Below are positions 35,420 through 44,535 of a DNA stretch of 64,000 nt, in pieces. The DNA is from Gordonia sp. X0973. Its GTDB lineage: Bacteria > Actinomycetota > Actinomycetes > Mycobacteriales > Mycobacteriaceae. The notes under the pieces were generated by a model, which worked only from the letters and a program-made list of their open reading frames with translations, made no database searches and was not told the DNA's origin. Made by a program: the position numbers and the translations under genes. Positions within the stretch are counted from its first letter, which is position 1. The number at the start of each line of letters is the position of its first letter. The DNA is taken from contig NZ_CP054691.1 of assembly GCF_013348785.1 (NCBI RefSeq), positions 1,178,001 through 1,242,000 on the forward strand, in the 5' to 3' direction.

Positions 35420-36583
35420 ATGGGCTACGGGAACCCCGACTTTGATTTGTTCCAGCTCCCCGAGGAGCATCAGGCGCTGCGCGAGGCGATCCGCGCCCTG
35501 GCCGAGAAGGAGATCGCGCCCTACGCCAAGGACGTCGACGAGAACGCCCGGTTCCCCGAGGAGGCGCGCAAGGCCCTCGTCGCCAACGGGTTCAACGCGA
35601 TCCACGTCCCGGAGCAGTTCGACGGCCAGGGCGGTGACTCCATCGCCGCGTGCATCGTGATCGAGGAGGTCGCCCGCGTCGACGTCTCCGCCTCGCTCAT
35701 CCCGGCCGTCAACAAGCTCGGCACGATGGGGCTCATCCTGTCCGGCGACGACGCGCTCAAGTCGAAGGTGCTGCCGTCGATCGCCTCCGGTGAGGCGATG
35801 GCCTCCTACGCCCTGTCTGAGCGCGAGGCCGGTTCGGATGCCGCGTCGATGAAGACGCGCGCCCGCAAGGACGGCAACAACTGGGTCATCAACGGCAGCA
35901 AGTGCTGGATCACCAACGGCGGCCAGTCCACCTGGTACACCGTCATGGCCGTCACCGACCCGGAGAAGGGTGCCAACGGCATCTCCGCCTTCATGGTCCA
36001 CAAGGACGATCCCGGGTTCACCGTCGGCCCGTTGGAGCACAAGCTCGGCATCAAGGGCAGCCCGACCGCCGAACTGTACTTCGAGGAGTGCACGATCCCC
36101 GAGGACCGCATCATCGGCGACGAGGGCAGCGGCTTCAAGACCGCGCTCGCGACGCTCGACCACACCCGCCCGACGATCGGTGCGCAGGCCGTCGGCGTCG
36201 CGCAGGGCGCCCTCGACCAGGCGATCGCCTACGTCAAGGACCGCAAGCAGTTCGGCAAGACGATCAGCTCCTTCCAGGGCGTCGAGTTCATGATCGCCGA
36301 CATGGCGATGAAGGTGGAGGCCGCGCGCCTCATGGTCTACACCGCCGCCGCCCGCGCCGAGCGCGGCGAGAAGAACCTCGGGTTCATCAGCTCCGCGTCG
36401 AAATGCCTGGCCTCCGACGTCGCGATGGAGGTGACCACCGACGCCGTCCAGCTGTTCGGCGGCGCCGGCTACACCACCGACTTCCCGGTGGAGCGCATGA
36501 TGCGCGACGCGAAGATCACCCAGATCTACGAGGGCACCAACCAGATCCAGCGAGTCGTCATGAGCCGCGCGCTGCTGCGCTGA
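35420..36583 (+). CDS. fadE25: Acyl-CoA dehydrogenase (FadE25-like)
   Basis: 387 residues; FAD-dependent first step of fatty acid beta-oxidation or branched acyl-CoA oxidation. Motifs: YALSEREAGSDAASM for FAD, the catalytic Glu in QIYEGTNQIQR, and the Arg/Gln cofactor contacts in RKQFGKTI. AAGGAG precedes ATG 35420. It matches Rv3274c in the conserved region near purE-accD5. Two identical palindromes in its promoter suggest control by a TetR-type regulator. Confidence 0.95.
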   Translation: MGYGNPDFDLFQLPEEHQALREAIRALAEKEIAPYAKDVDENARFPEEARKALVANGFNAIHVPEQFDGQGGDSIAACIVIEEVARVDVSASLIPAVNKLGTMGLILSGDDALKSKVLPSIASGEAMASYALSEREAGSDAASMKTRARKDGNNWVINGSKCWITNGGQSTWYTVMAVTDPEKGANGISAFMVHKDDPGFTVGPLEHKLGIKGSPTAELYFEECTIPEDRIIGDEGSGFKTALATLDHTRPTIGAQAVGVAQGALDQAIAYVKDRKQFGKTISSFQGVEFMIADMAMKVEAARLMVYTAAARAERGEKNLGFISSASKCLASDVAMEVTTDAVQLFGGAGYTTDFPVERMMRDAKITQIYEGTNQIQRVVMSRALLR

Positions 36584-36631
36584 TCCGGGGCGGCTCAGGC
36601 TCCCGCACGCGGGGCTCGGCCCAGCGGAACC

Positions 36632-36670
36632 GACAACGGCCGTCGCGAATGATTCGCGGCGGCCGTTGTC
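36632..36670. terminator. Bidirectional terminator between fadE25 and the DUF218 gene
   Basis: An 18-bp stem with one G-U/A-C change and a 3-nt loop (GACAACGGCCGTCGCGAA and its complement) lies between converging stops at 36583 and 36699. It can serve both transcripts. Confidence 0.8.
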
Positions 36671-36698
36671 TGCTCGAGTCGAACTGTGTGCTGAAGCG

Positions 36699-37373
36699 CT
36701 AACTCGAGCCCATCGAACCGAGTCCGCCAGAACTCGATCCACTGCCGTTGCCCGGTCCGGGGATGACCCCGGCGACCGGCATCGCCCCGTTGACGGCGGA
36801 GCGGAAGTTGATCATCGCGCGGCGCAGGTGGTTATAGCTGGTGACCACGACCACGCCGGTCGCATGGCCGGCGAACAGTATCGGCGCGACGAACTTGGCG
36901 TTCTCCGCCGTCGAGCGCGACCGGTTCTCGGTGGCGATCCGATTGGCCGGGATGCCGTGCGCGATTAGCCAGCTCTTCATGGCCTGCGCCTCGGTCTTAC
37001 GCGCCCGGGGATTCGTCTTCCCGCCGGTGGTGATGATCCCGGCGCTCGGGAAGCCGCGGGCCAGCGACAGCGCCGCCTGCAGGCGCGGGATGAGCACGCC
37101 GGGCAGTGACCCGTTGTTGTTCAGCCGCGCGCCGAGCACGACGAGGCGGGTGCCAACGGGGTTGACGTTCAAGATGACCGGCGCCCGCGGGGAGAGGACC
37201 TCCAGCTGGGAGCAGGTCTTGATGACCTGGTAGTTGGGGATCTGGCAGCCCGTCGTGGAGAGCAGTCCGTTGTAGAGCACCGGCCCGTCGGCCTCGGCAT
37301 GCGGAGCGGTCGTCACGGTCGCGGTCGTCGCAGCGGCGGCGACGACGGCGAGCGCCGTGGCGCCGAGCTTCAT
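36699..37373 (-). CDS. Secreted DUF218 (YdcF/SanA-like) protein
   Basis: 224 residues. A signal peptide ends near HAEA-DG. The DUF218 core is VVLGARLNNNGSLPGVLIPR, then IITTGGKTNPRARKTEAQAM and the RSRSTAENAKF loop. The family is thought to act on cell-envelope precursors or as a metal-free hydrolase fold. The C-terminus is a Gly/Ser-rich tail. ATG 37373 is used; GTG 37385 is possible. Confidence 0.78.
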   Translation of the reverse strand: MKLGATALAVVAAAATTATVTTAPHAEADGPVLYNGLLSTTGCQIPNYQVIKTCSQLEVLSPRAPVILNVNPVGTRLVVLGARLNNNGSLPGVLIPRLQAALSLARGFPSAGIITTGGKTNPRARKTEAQAMKSWLIAHGIPANRIATENRSRSTAENAKFVAPILFAGHATGVVVVTSYNHLRRAMINFRSAVNGAMPVAGVIPGPGNGSGSSSGGLGSMGSS

Positions 37374-37455
37374 TTTGGCCAACACCCGTCCCAACCTAGC
37401 CACGCGCCGGAGGTCCCGCCAACGGTGTTTGCCAACCGATGCGGCCGCGTAATCC

Positions 37456-37474
37456 GTTTGTGAGCCGCACAAAC
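37456..37474. promoter_or_regulatory. Inverted repeat before the 37.5-kb GNAT gene
   Basis: GTTTGTG-N5-CACAAAC, a perfect 7-bp inverted repeat of 19 bp total, lies 18 nt before ATG 37493 and in the gap shared with the divergent DUF218 gene. It is AT-rich for this genome. It may be a regulator site for either gene. Confidence 0.45.
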
Positions 37475-37492
37475 ACCTGCCACGCTGGGGCG

Positions 37493-38062
37493 ATGACGAC
37501 GACGCTCCGCACCGCGCGCCTGATTCTGCGAGTTCCCTGTGTGCAGCCGGAGGCCGGGACGGATCGCAGCGACGTCGACGCGATCTTCCAGGCTTGCCAG
37601 GACCGCGACATCCAACGGTTCACCCTCGTGCCCGTTCCGTACACGCGGGCCGACGCGGAGCACTTCGTCACGGTGGTCGCGCCCTCGCCGGGCTCGGTGA
37701 CACGCGTGATGATCACCCCCGACGGGGAGTTGGCCGGGTGCATCGGCATCGACCTGCGTGACGATCCCGACGGACTGCCGACGGTCGGTTCGGTGGGCTA
37801 CTGGACCGCCCCTGGCTTCCGCGGCCGCGGCTACATGACCGAGGCGCTGCGGGCCGTCGTCGACGACGCGTTCACCGATCTCGGGCTGCGGAAACTGCGC
37901 TGGTCCGCACTAGCCGAGAACCAGGCATCGGCACGGGTGGCCGCGCGCGCCGGGTTCCGCTTCACCGGGCCGGCCGTCGAGCGAGGGGAGCAGATCCTGA
38001 CTGCGGAGCTGGACGTCGACGACGATCGCGCGCCCCGACGCTGGCCGGCTAGCGGAGGATGA
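37493..38062 (+). CDS. GNAT acetyltransferase, RimJ/RimL type
   Basis: 189 residues. RLILRVP at the N-terminus, WTAPGFRGRGYMTEAL as the acetyl-CoA loop, and NQASARVAARAGF near the end mark a RimJ/L-type N-acetyltransferase. ATG 37493 is after GGGGCG. The 3' end overlaps the convergent TIGR03089 gene by 14 nt. Substrate unknown. Confidence 0.82.
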   Translation: MTTTLRTARLILRVPCVQPEAGTDRSDVDAIFQACQDRDIQRFTLVPVPYTRADAEHFVTVVAPSPGSVTRVMITPDGELAGCIGIDLRDDPDGLPTVGSVGYWTAPGFRGRGYMTEALRAVVDDAFTDLGLRKLRWSALAENQASARVAARAGFRFTGPAVERGEQILTAELDVDDDRAPRRWPASGG

Positions 38063-38750
38063 GCACGGCCCGCTCGGATTCGGCCCGAGCGGCCAGCTTC
38101 GCCTCGTCGGCGTGGGCGACGACGACGAGTCCGGCGCCCGTGACCAACGGTGCCAGGAGGTTCGCAACGATGGCTTCGCCGTCCCGCCATGCCCGGGTAC
38201 TCAGGACGCGCGAACCCGCCGTGACTCCGTCGGCGGCAGCGGCGGAGCGGCCGGCGTCGAGCACATCCGACGTGGATCTCGTGCCGAGCGCGGTGGCGCC
38301 GACCGGACCGGGGGTGAACGCATCGCCGTGGATGCGCACCGCCGGGCCGAAGTCGGTCACCCCGAGGGGCAGGCCGGGCACGCCCATCCCGAACGCGTCG
38401 AGGGAGGCGACGACGACCTCGTCGGCGTCGGGGTGATCGTCGAGCCGGTCGGCCGAGGTGACCACGACCGCGGCGCCGCCGGTATCCGCGGTCGCCACCG
38501 TCGCACCGGCCCACCAGGCGCCGAGGAGGATGGCGACGGTCTGCCAGTGTTCGGGCAGGTCGACGACGACCGTATCGCCCGGGGCGACGCCCATCTCGTC
38601 GCGGAAGAAGTTGGCGGTCTTGGCCGCCCAGTTGCCCAGCGTCACCCCGGACAGTTCCGTTCGCTCACCCGTCGCGTCGTCGTAGAAGGTGAGCATCGGC
38701 CGGGTCGGATCGGGGGTCGCGGCGAGTACCGCGTCGGTTATCGAAGCCAC
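38049..38750 (-). CDS. TIGR03089 family protein
   Basis: 233 residues. It resembles the N-terminal part of acyl-AMP ligases (LTFYDDATGERTELSGVTLGNW) but lacks the ATP-binding and thioester-forming C-terminal domains; this short form is the TIGR03089 family of mycolate-forming actinobacteria. It lies beside the cell wall genes as Rv3268 does. The biochemical role is unknown; a lipid- or adenylate-binding role is inference. Confidence 0.85.
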   Translation of the reverse strand: MASITDAVLAATPDPTRPMLTFYDDATGERTELSGVTLGNWAAKTANFFRDEMGVAPGDTVVVDLPEHWQTVAILLGAWWAGATVATADTGGAAVVVTSADRLDDHPDADEVVVASLDAFGMGVPGLPLGVTDFGPAVRIHGDAFTPGPVGATALGTRSTSDVLDAGRSAAAADGVTAGSRVLSTRAWRDGEAIVANLLAPLVTGAGLVVVAHADEAKLAARAESERAVLILR

Positions 38751-38769
38751 GGTTGCAGGCTAGTCCGCG

Positions 38770-40707
38770 TCAGTTCACGCACATCGGGCCGTTGGTGGCG
38801 GCGGTGATCGGCGCGCGAGCCGAACCCGCGCGATCGGCGGCGCGCCGCTTGGCGGCGGCCACCTTCTGCGCGTCGGGCTGCGGACTGGTGTCCATGATCG
38901 ATCCCGGCCCGTAGTAGGTGTTGGTCAGCACGACGCGGGCGTGGCGCGCGGGCATCGTCGGATCGGACCGGATGGCCACCCCGCCGAGGGTCTCCGAGAG
39001 TTGCTTGGCGATGTCGTCGTCGGCCGACCGGGTGAAGATGATCGAGTCGCGCTCGTTCATCGGCTTGGTCGAGGTCTGGCCCGGGCCGAAGCCCTTCGCG
39101 GTGAGGATGTTGGAAACGTTCGACGCCAAGCCGTCGATGGTGCCGGCATTGACCACGTCGACCGCGTAGCCGTCCTTGCCCGCCTTCTGCTTCTTCGTGG
39201 ACTTGTCCTCGAGGAGATCGTTGGTGAAGGCGTGGACGGCCTTCGGGTCGACCTGGACGATCGACTGGCCCTCCTCGTTCCACCCCTCCTCGGTGACGAT
39301 CGGGATGGTCGCGAACCGGACCTTGCCGCCGGAGAGGTCGCGCAGCTTCTCGGCGAAGGAGAGGATGTCCCACCCGTCGTCGATGACCACCGACCGGGAC
39401 ACGGCGGTCTGCAGCTTCTTCATGGTCGCGGAGTCGGTGAGGACCTTGGCGGACAGCATTTTCTGCGCCAGCGAGGCCATGAAGACCTGCTGGCGGGTGA
39501 TGCGGTCGAGGTCGCCGCGCGGCAACCCGTGGCGCTGGCGCACGAAGCTCAGCGCCTTGGGGCCGTTGAGGGTCTGCCGGCCCTGGCGGAACTTGGCGCC
39601 CGAGTAGACGTCGCGCACGGGGGCTTTGAGGCAGACGTCGACACCGCCGACGGCATTGGTGAGCAGCGCGAATCCGAGGAGGCCGACTTCGGCGTAGTGG
39701 TCGACCTTCACTCCGGTCAGGTCGTCGACCGCGCCGATCAGCGCTTTGCGCCCGGCCTGCGTGCCGTCGCGCTCGGCCTTGTCGGGGTTGCCGCCGTGCT
39801 CGACCTCGGTGCGCCGCACCTTCTCCTTCGTGGCGCCGTAGGCGGCGTTGATCTTGCTCTTGCCGAGTCCGGGAACGTCGACGTAGGCGTCGCGGGGGAT
39901 CGAGATCGCCGTCGCCGACGCCCCGTTGTTCGGCACGCGGATCAGCAGGATGGTGTCGGTATTCGTCGAGATGTCGTCGCCGGCGCGCAGCCAGCGCAGC
40001 TCGCGCGAGGTCAGGGGCACTCCCTTGGCGTCGGTGCGCGAGTCGGTGCCGACGAGCAGGATGTCGACGGCGCCGTCTTGGGCGCCGCCGAGGTCCAGGC
40101 CGCCGAGCTGGGTGATGGCGGCAGTGACGTCGGTGGTCGACTTCCACGAGTACCCGGCGATCGCCAGCGTCGCGACCGACAGGAGTGCGACGACCAGCTG
40201 ACCGGCCTGGTGTACCCGCCTGCGTCCGCCGCCGCTCGAGAAGAACCCGCGACGCGGGGTGGGCGGCTCGGTCGGCGGTGTGCCGGAGTCGCCGGAGGGT
40301 TTGGGCTTGACGGGTTTGGCCTTGGCAGCTTCGGGCTGGGCGGTCTTGGCCGCGGCCTTGGGCTTGCGCGCGCGTTTGGGCTCGCCCGGGCGCTTGGGCC
40401 CGCCGACCGTTTCCGCGGTGCGAGGCTTGGCCGGACGGGGGCGGGGTTGGCCGCTTCCGTCGGGGCGGGGCCGCTGACCGGGAGGCGCGGGGCGGCGGCC
40501 CTCCTGTGGCGCGCGGGCGGGGGCGTCGGCGCGTGTCTGTCGTTTGGTGGGGCGGGCCGCCGGTTGGGGTTCGCGGGTGTGGATTTCGCCCGAGGAGGTG
40601 CGCGTGGGCCGACCGCGGCCGCCGGGGATCTGCTGCGGAGCCGGGCGACGACCGTTGCGCTGCTGGGGCGCCGGTCGCGCGCCGCGCGTCGGAATGGGTC
40701 TATCCAC
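38770..40707 (-). CDS. LytR-CpsA-Psr (LCP) cell wall ligase
   Basis: 645 residues. A long Pro/Arg/Lys-rich cytoplasmic N-terminus (about 1-165) precedes one membrane helix (about 170-190), then an LCP catalytic domain (DILLVGTDSR, ISIPRDAYVDVPG, FVRQRHGLPRGDLDRITRQQ) and a LytR_C domain (YAVDVVNAGTIDGLAS). LCP enzymes join arabinogalactan to peptidoglycan in this order. The conserved Arg residues that bind the pyrophosphate are present. GTG 40707. It corresponds to Rv3267 and sits next to rmlD-wbbL, which make the linker it attaches. Confidence 0.93.
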   Translation of the reverse strand: MDRPIPTRGARPAPQQRNGRRPAPQQIPGGRGRPTRTSSGEIHTREPQPAARPTKRQTRADAPARAPQEGRRPAPPGQRPRPDGSGQPRPRPAKPRTAETVGGPKRPGEPKRARKPKAAAKTAQPEAAKAKPVKPKPSGDSGTPPTEPPTPRRGFFSSGGGRRRVHQAGQLVVALLSVATLAIAGYSWKSTTDVTAAITQLGGLDLGGAQDGAVDILLVGTDSRTDAKGVPLTSRELRWLRAGDDISTNTDTILLIRVPNNGASATAISIPRDAYVDVPGLGKSKINAAYGATKEKVRRTEVEHGGNPDKAERDGTQAGRKALIGAVDDLTGVKVDHYAEVGLLGFALLTNAVGGVDVCLKAPVRDVYSGAKFRQGRQTLNGPKALSFVRQRHGLPRGDLDRITRQQVFMASLAQKMLSAKVLTDSATMKKLQTAVSRSVVIDDGWDILSFAEKLRDLSGGKVRFATIPIVTEEGWNEEGQSIVQVDPKAVHAFTNDLLEDKSTKKQKAGKDGYAVDVVNAGTIDGLASNVSNILTAKGFGPGQTSTKPMNERDSIIFTRSADDDIAKQLSETLGGVAIRSDPTMPARHARVVLTNTYYGPGSIMDTSPQPDAQKVAAAKRRAADRAGSARAPITAATNGPMCVN

Positions 40708-40849
40708 GCTGCCCGTTCCCCCTTGTTTCTCCAGCGACGAATGATGCCAGTGTTCCTAAAACACTCTACTGATGCTGATGGGATAGGAGGGGAGCGCAAC
40801 GCCGGGGACCTGGAATCGGCCGCGACGCGGATCGGCCATGATGAGAGGC

Positions 40850-41725
40850 ATGCGTGTTTTCGTCACCGGCGGCGACGGCCAACTCGGCACCGCGTTGCGC
40901 GACACCTGCCCCGAACCCGGCGCCCTCGTCTCGCTCACGTCCGCGGACCTCGACATCACCGACGCCGACCGCGTCGCCGACTGGGGTGCCTCGCTGCGCC
41001 CCGACGACCTGATCCTGAACTGCGCCGCCTACACCCGCGTCGACGACGCGGAGGCGAACATCGACGCCGCCACCGCGGTGAACGCGGTCGGGCCGGCGAA
41101 TCTGGCCCGGGCGACCGCGGGTTCGGGAGCCCGGCTGATCCACCTCTCGACCGACTACGTCTTCGACGGCCCCGCCGCCCCCGAGCCGTCCGGACGCACC
41201 ACCCCGTACGAGCCGACGGACACCGGCGGCGAGCCGCCCAGCGTCTACGGGCGGACCAAACTCGCCGGTGAGCGCGCTGTGCGCGCCGCCGACCCGCGCG
41301 CGACGATCATCCGCACCGCCTGGGTCTACACCGGTGCGCCGGAGAGCAACGACTTCGTGGCCACGATGCGCCGACTCGCCGGTGAGCGCGAGCGGCTCAC
41401 CGTCGTCGACGACCAGCGCGGGTCGCCCACCTATGCCCACGACCTCGCCGATGGCCTGTGGGAGGTGATCGGCCGCGACGCCGGTCGGGGTGCGATCCTG
41501 CACGCCACCAACGCGGGGGAGACCACCTGGTACGGGCTGGCGCGGGAGGTCTTCGCGGTCACCGGACTCGATCCGGACCGGGTGGGCGCCTGCGGCACCG
41601 CGGATTTCCCCCGCCCCGCACCGCGTCCGGCGTACTCCGTGCTCTCCTCGCGGTCCTGGACCGAGGCCGGACTCACGCCGCTGCGCGACTGGCGCGATGC
41701 CGTGGCAGCGGCGCTCGTTGGTTAG
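40850..41725 (+). CDS. rmlD: dTDP-4-dehydrorhamnose reductase
   Basis: 291 residues; last step of dTDP-L-rhamnose synthesis. It has the NAD(P)-binding VTGGDGQLG, the LSTDYVFDG motif and YGRTK. ATG 40850 matches the family N-terminus; ATGs at 40838 and 40841 are also in frame. It is divergent from the LCP gene and begins a cell wall operon with wbbL (10 nt later) and the guanylyltransferase gene. Confidence 0.95.
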   Translation: MRVFVTGGDGQLGTALRDTCPEPGALVSLTSADLDITDADRVADWGASLRPDDLILNCAAYTRVDDAEANIDAATAVNAVGPANLARATAGSGARLIHLSTDYVFDGPAAPEPSGRTTPYEPTDTGGEPPSVYGRTKLAGERAVRAADPRATIIRTAWVYTGAPESNDFVATMRRLAGERERLTVVDDQRGSPTYAHDLADGLWEVIGRDAGRGAILHATNAGETTWYGLAREVFAVTGLDPDRVGACGTADFPRPAPRPAYSVLSSRSWTEAGLTPLRDWRDAVAAALVG

Positions 41726-41735
41726 GCTGTCCCGC

Positions 41736-42629
41736 GTGACTGATCAGCTCGCCGTGGTGACGGTGACCTATTCGTCGGGGGACTACGTCAAGGCGTTCCT
41801 CGACACCCTCGCGCACGCGACCACCCTCGATCCCCGCGTCGTCATCGCGGACAACGGTTCGCACGACGGTGCGCCGGAGGCCGCCGAGCGCGACTACGAG
41901 CGGGTCACCCTGGTACACACCGGCGCCAATCTCGGATACGGCGGGGCGATCAACCGCGCCGTCGCCGAGATCGACCCGGAGGTCGAATACATCGTCGTCG
42001 CCAACCCCGACGTCGCCTGGGGGCCGGGATCGCTCGACGAGCTGCTGGCGGCCGCGCAGCGATGGCCGAAGGCGGGATCGCTGGGACCGCTGATCCACGA
42101 GCCGGACGGCAGCGTCTACCCGTCGGCGCGGCGGGTGCCCAAACTCGTCTCCGGTACCGGGCACGCGCTGCTCGGCGCGGTGTGGAAGAACAACCCCTTC
42201 ACCCGCTCCTACCTCGACGAGGAGAACGCGCAGACCGAGCGCCCTGTCGGCTGGTTGTCCGGCTCCTGCCTGCTGGTCCGCCGAGAGGCGTTCGACGCTA
42301 TCGACGGCTTCGACTCGCGGTACTTCATGTATATGGAGGACGTCGATCTCGGCGACCGGCTCGGCAAGGCCGGTTGGCTGAACGTATTCGTCCCCAGCGC
42401 CGAGATCCTGCACACCAAGGGCCACTCGGCCGGGAAGAACCCCGAGTTGATGCTGCCCGCACACCACGCCAGCGCCTATCGGTTCCAGGCCGACCGCAAC
42501 CCCGGCGTCCTGCGGGCGCCGCTGCGGTGGGGGCTGCGGGCCGGGCTGGCGATACGATCGCGGGTCGCCGTGCGGTCGGCGCGACGCGCCCTCGACCGCG
42601 AGGCCGCCCGATCGGGAGGAGAACAGTGA
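41736..42629 (+). CDS. wbbL: Rhamnosyltransferase WbbL-like (arabinogalactan linker)
   Basis: 297 residues, GT2 family. It moves rhamnose from dTDP-Rha to GlcNAc-PP-decaprenyl, making the linker between peptidoglycan and galactan. The DxD-like NPDVAW follows the nucleotide-sugar fold (VTVTYSSGDYV, IADNGSHDGA), and the acceptor side has FMYMEDVDLGDRL. GTG 41736. It overlaps the next gene by 4 nt (GTGA). Confidence 0.93.
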   Translation: MTDQLAVVTVTYSSGDYVKAFLDTLAHATTLDPRVVIADNGSHDGAPEAAERDYERVTLVHTGANLGYGGAINRAVAEIDPEVEYIVVANPDVAWGPGSLDELLAAAQRWPKAGSLGPLIHEPDGSVYPSARRVPKLVSGTGHALLGAVWKNNPFTRSYLDEENAQTERPVGWLSGSCLLVRREAFDAIDGFDSRYFMYMEDVDLGDRLGKAGWLNVFVPSAEILHTKGHSAGKNPELMLPAHHASAYRFQADRNPGVLRAPLRWGLRAGLAIRSRVAVRSARRALDREAARSGGEQ

Positions 42630-43702
42630 GCACACCCGACGTCCAGGCCGTCGTCCTCGTCGGCGGCAAGGGCACCCGCCTGCGCCCGCTGACGCTGTCG
42701 GCGCCCAAGCCGATGCTTCCCACGGCCGGCGAACCGTTCCTCACCCATTTGCTCTCGCGGATCAAGGCGGCCGGGATCGACGACGTGGTGCTCGGCACCT
42801 CCTTCAAGGCCGAGGTGTTCGAGGAGTACTACGGCGACGGCGAATCCCTCGGGATGAACCTGCGCTATGTCACCGAGGCCGAGCCGCTGGGCACCGGCGG
42901 CGGTATCCGCAACGTGCTGCCGGAGCTGACCGCGCCGGACATCCTCGTGTTCAACGGCGACGTCCTCGGCGGAACCGACGTCGGCGAGGTGCTGGCCACC
43001 CATCGACGCTCCGGCGCCGACGTGACCCTGCACCTGGTCCGCGTCGGCGACCCGCGCGCCTTCGGATGCGTGCCCACCGACGAAGCCGGTCGGGTGACGG
43101 CGTTCCTGGAGAAGACCCAGGACCCGCCGACCGACCAGATCAACGCCGGCACCTACGTGTTCAAGCGCGAGGTCATCGAGGCGATCCCGGCGGGCCGCCC
43201 GGTTTCGGTGGAGCGCGAGGTGTTCCCCGAGCTGCTGGCCCGCGGCCGCCTCGTCCAGGGCCACGTCGACCAGTCCTATTGGCGCGACATGGGCACGCCG
43301 GAGGACTTCGTGCGCGGCTCGGCCGACCTGGTGCGCGGAATCGCGCCGTCGCCCGCGCTGGGCGATCGGCGCGGCGAGTTCCTCGTCCAGGAGGGCGCCT
43401 CGGTGGATCCGGCCGCGGTCCTCATCGGCGGCACGGTCGTCGGCGCCGGGGCCACCGTGGGGCGGCGGGCCCGACTCGACGGGGCGGTCGTGTTCAACGA
43501 CGCGGTGATCGACGAGGGAGCCGTGGTGGAACGCAGCATCATCGGCCGCGGTGCGCGCATCGGTCGTCGGGCCCTGGTCCGCGACACCGTCATCGGGGAC
43601 GGGGCATCGGTGGGCGCCGCCTGCGAACTGCTGCGCGGCGCCCGCGTGTGGCCGGGGGTCGAGATCCCCGACGGCGGCATCCGCTTCTCCACCGACGTCT
43701 GA
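42626..43702 (+). CDS. manB: Mannose-1-phosphate guanylyltransferase
   Basis: 358 residues. The nucleotidyltransferase domain begins with VVLVGGKGTRLRPLTLSAPKPM; a C-terminal left-handed beta-helix of hexapeptide repeats starts at about 255. It makes GDP-mannose for PIMs, lipoarabinomannan and glycoproteins. GTG 42626 has GGAGGAG upstream. It is named manB in M. tuberculosis (Rv3264c), although biochemically it is a ManC-type enzyme. It ends the rmlD-wbbL operon. Confidence 0.93.
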   Translation: MSTPDVQAVVLVGGKGTRLRPLTLSAPKPMLPTAGEPFLTHLLSRIKAAGIDDVVLGTSFKAEVFEEYYGDGESLGMNLRYVTEAEPLGTGGGIRNVLPELTAPDILVFNGDVLGGTDVGEVLATHRRSGADVTLHLVRVGDPRAFGCVPTDEAGRVTAFLEKTQDPPTDQINAGTYVFKREVIEAIPAGRPVSVEREVFPELLARGRLVQGHVDQSYWRDMGTPEDFVRGSADLVRGIAPSPALGDRRGEFLVQEGASVDPAAVLIGGTVVGAGATVGRRARLDGAVVFNDAVIDEGAVVERSIIGRGARIGRRALVRDTVIGDGASVGAACELLRGARVWPGVEIPDGGIRFSTDV

Positions 43703-43722
43703 GGTCTCACGCCCGACGTCCC

Positions 43723-43740
43723 GACCGCCTGATCGCGGTC
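43723..43740. terminator. Small hairpin between manB and the O-methyltransferase gene
   Basis: GACCGC-6 nt-GCGGTC in the 47-nt gap between two converging genes. The 6-bp stem is modest; it may be a weak bidirectional terminator. Confidence 0.4.
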
Positions 43741-43749
43741 AACGAGCGT

Positions 43750-44364
43750 TCAGCGCGCCTTCGCGGCGGCCAACAGCCCGGCGCCGAGCGGGATCAGCAC
43801 CGGCAGGAAGCGATCGTCGTCGGCGACCGCGAGCGCGGTCGCGCGGACGGCGTCGGCCACCGGACCGCTTTGCGCGGGATCCATCGCCTCCGCGTGGTGG
43901 CAGACCACCACGCCGCCCGGACGCAGGATCCGGACCGCCTCGCCGATGAACCGCGGGTGGTCGAGCACCTCGCCGTCGAGGAAGACCAGTTCATAACTGG
44001 CGTCGGCCAGGCGCGGCAGCACCTCGACGGGTGAGCCGTTGATGAGTCGGGTGCGCCCGATCGGGATCTCGGCGGCGGCGAAAGCCTCGCGCGCGGCCTG
44101 TTGATACTCCGACTCAGGATCGATCGTGGTGAGCACGCCGTCGTCGGCCATCCCGGCGAGCAGCCAGAGGCCCGCTACCCCGACGCCGGTCCCCACGTCC
44201 ACGACCGACTTCGCGCCGGTCGCACGGGCCAACAGGGCCAGCAGCGCGCCGACCGCGGGGGAGATCGTGGGCGCGCCCAGTTCTTCGGCGCGGAGGCGGG
44301 CGGCGACCAGGGCATCGTCCTCGACGATGGCCGACTCGACATAGGAGTTGTCCGTCACGCCCAT
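43750..44364 (-). CDS. SAM-dependent O-methyltransferase family 3
   Basis: 204 residues with motif I VVDVGTGVGVAGLWLL and the post-motif TTIDPE acidic residue. The Rv1220c relatives lie beside sigE in mycobacteria, as here. The substrate is not known. ATG 44364 lies just after TACCCT as -10, suggesting a leaderless transcript. It is divergent from sigE. Confidence 0.85.
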   Translation of the reverse strand: MGVTDNSYVESAIVEDDALVAARLRAEELGAPTISPAVGALLALLARATGAKSVVDVGTGVGVAGLWLLAGMADDGVLTTIDPESEYQQAAREAFAAAEIPIGRTRLINGSPVEVLPRLADASYELVFLDGEVLDHPRFIGEAVRILRPGGVVVCHHAEAMDPAQSGPVADAVRATALAVADDDRFLPVLIPLGAGLLAAAKAR

Positions 44365-44456
44365 CAGGGTAGGCGACCGCTTCCCGGCTCGGATCCTTAG
44401 ACAACATTCAGGCCGCTCATACGGCCGCCACAATCGCCTCGGCCAAGGTTAAGGGC

Positions 44457-44483
44457 GGAACAACGGCACTGTCGTCGCTGTTG
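44457..44483 (+). promoter_or_regulatory. ECF-type promoter of sigE
   Basis: GGAAC at 44457-44461, exactly 18 bp, then GTTG at 44480-44483. This fits the GGAAC-N16-18-GTT consensus read by SigE and SigH. It lies about 52 nt before the sigE ATG, in the 171-nt gap from the divergent methyltransferase gene, and suggests autoregulation or control by SigH. Confidence 0.72.
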
Positions 44484-44535
44484 TCAGCAATGAGTCGGCC
44501 GCCGGCCGACAACCGAGAAGGGGACGACCATCGAG

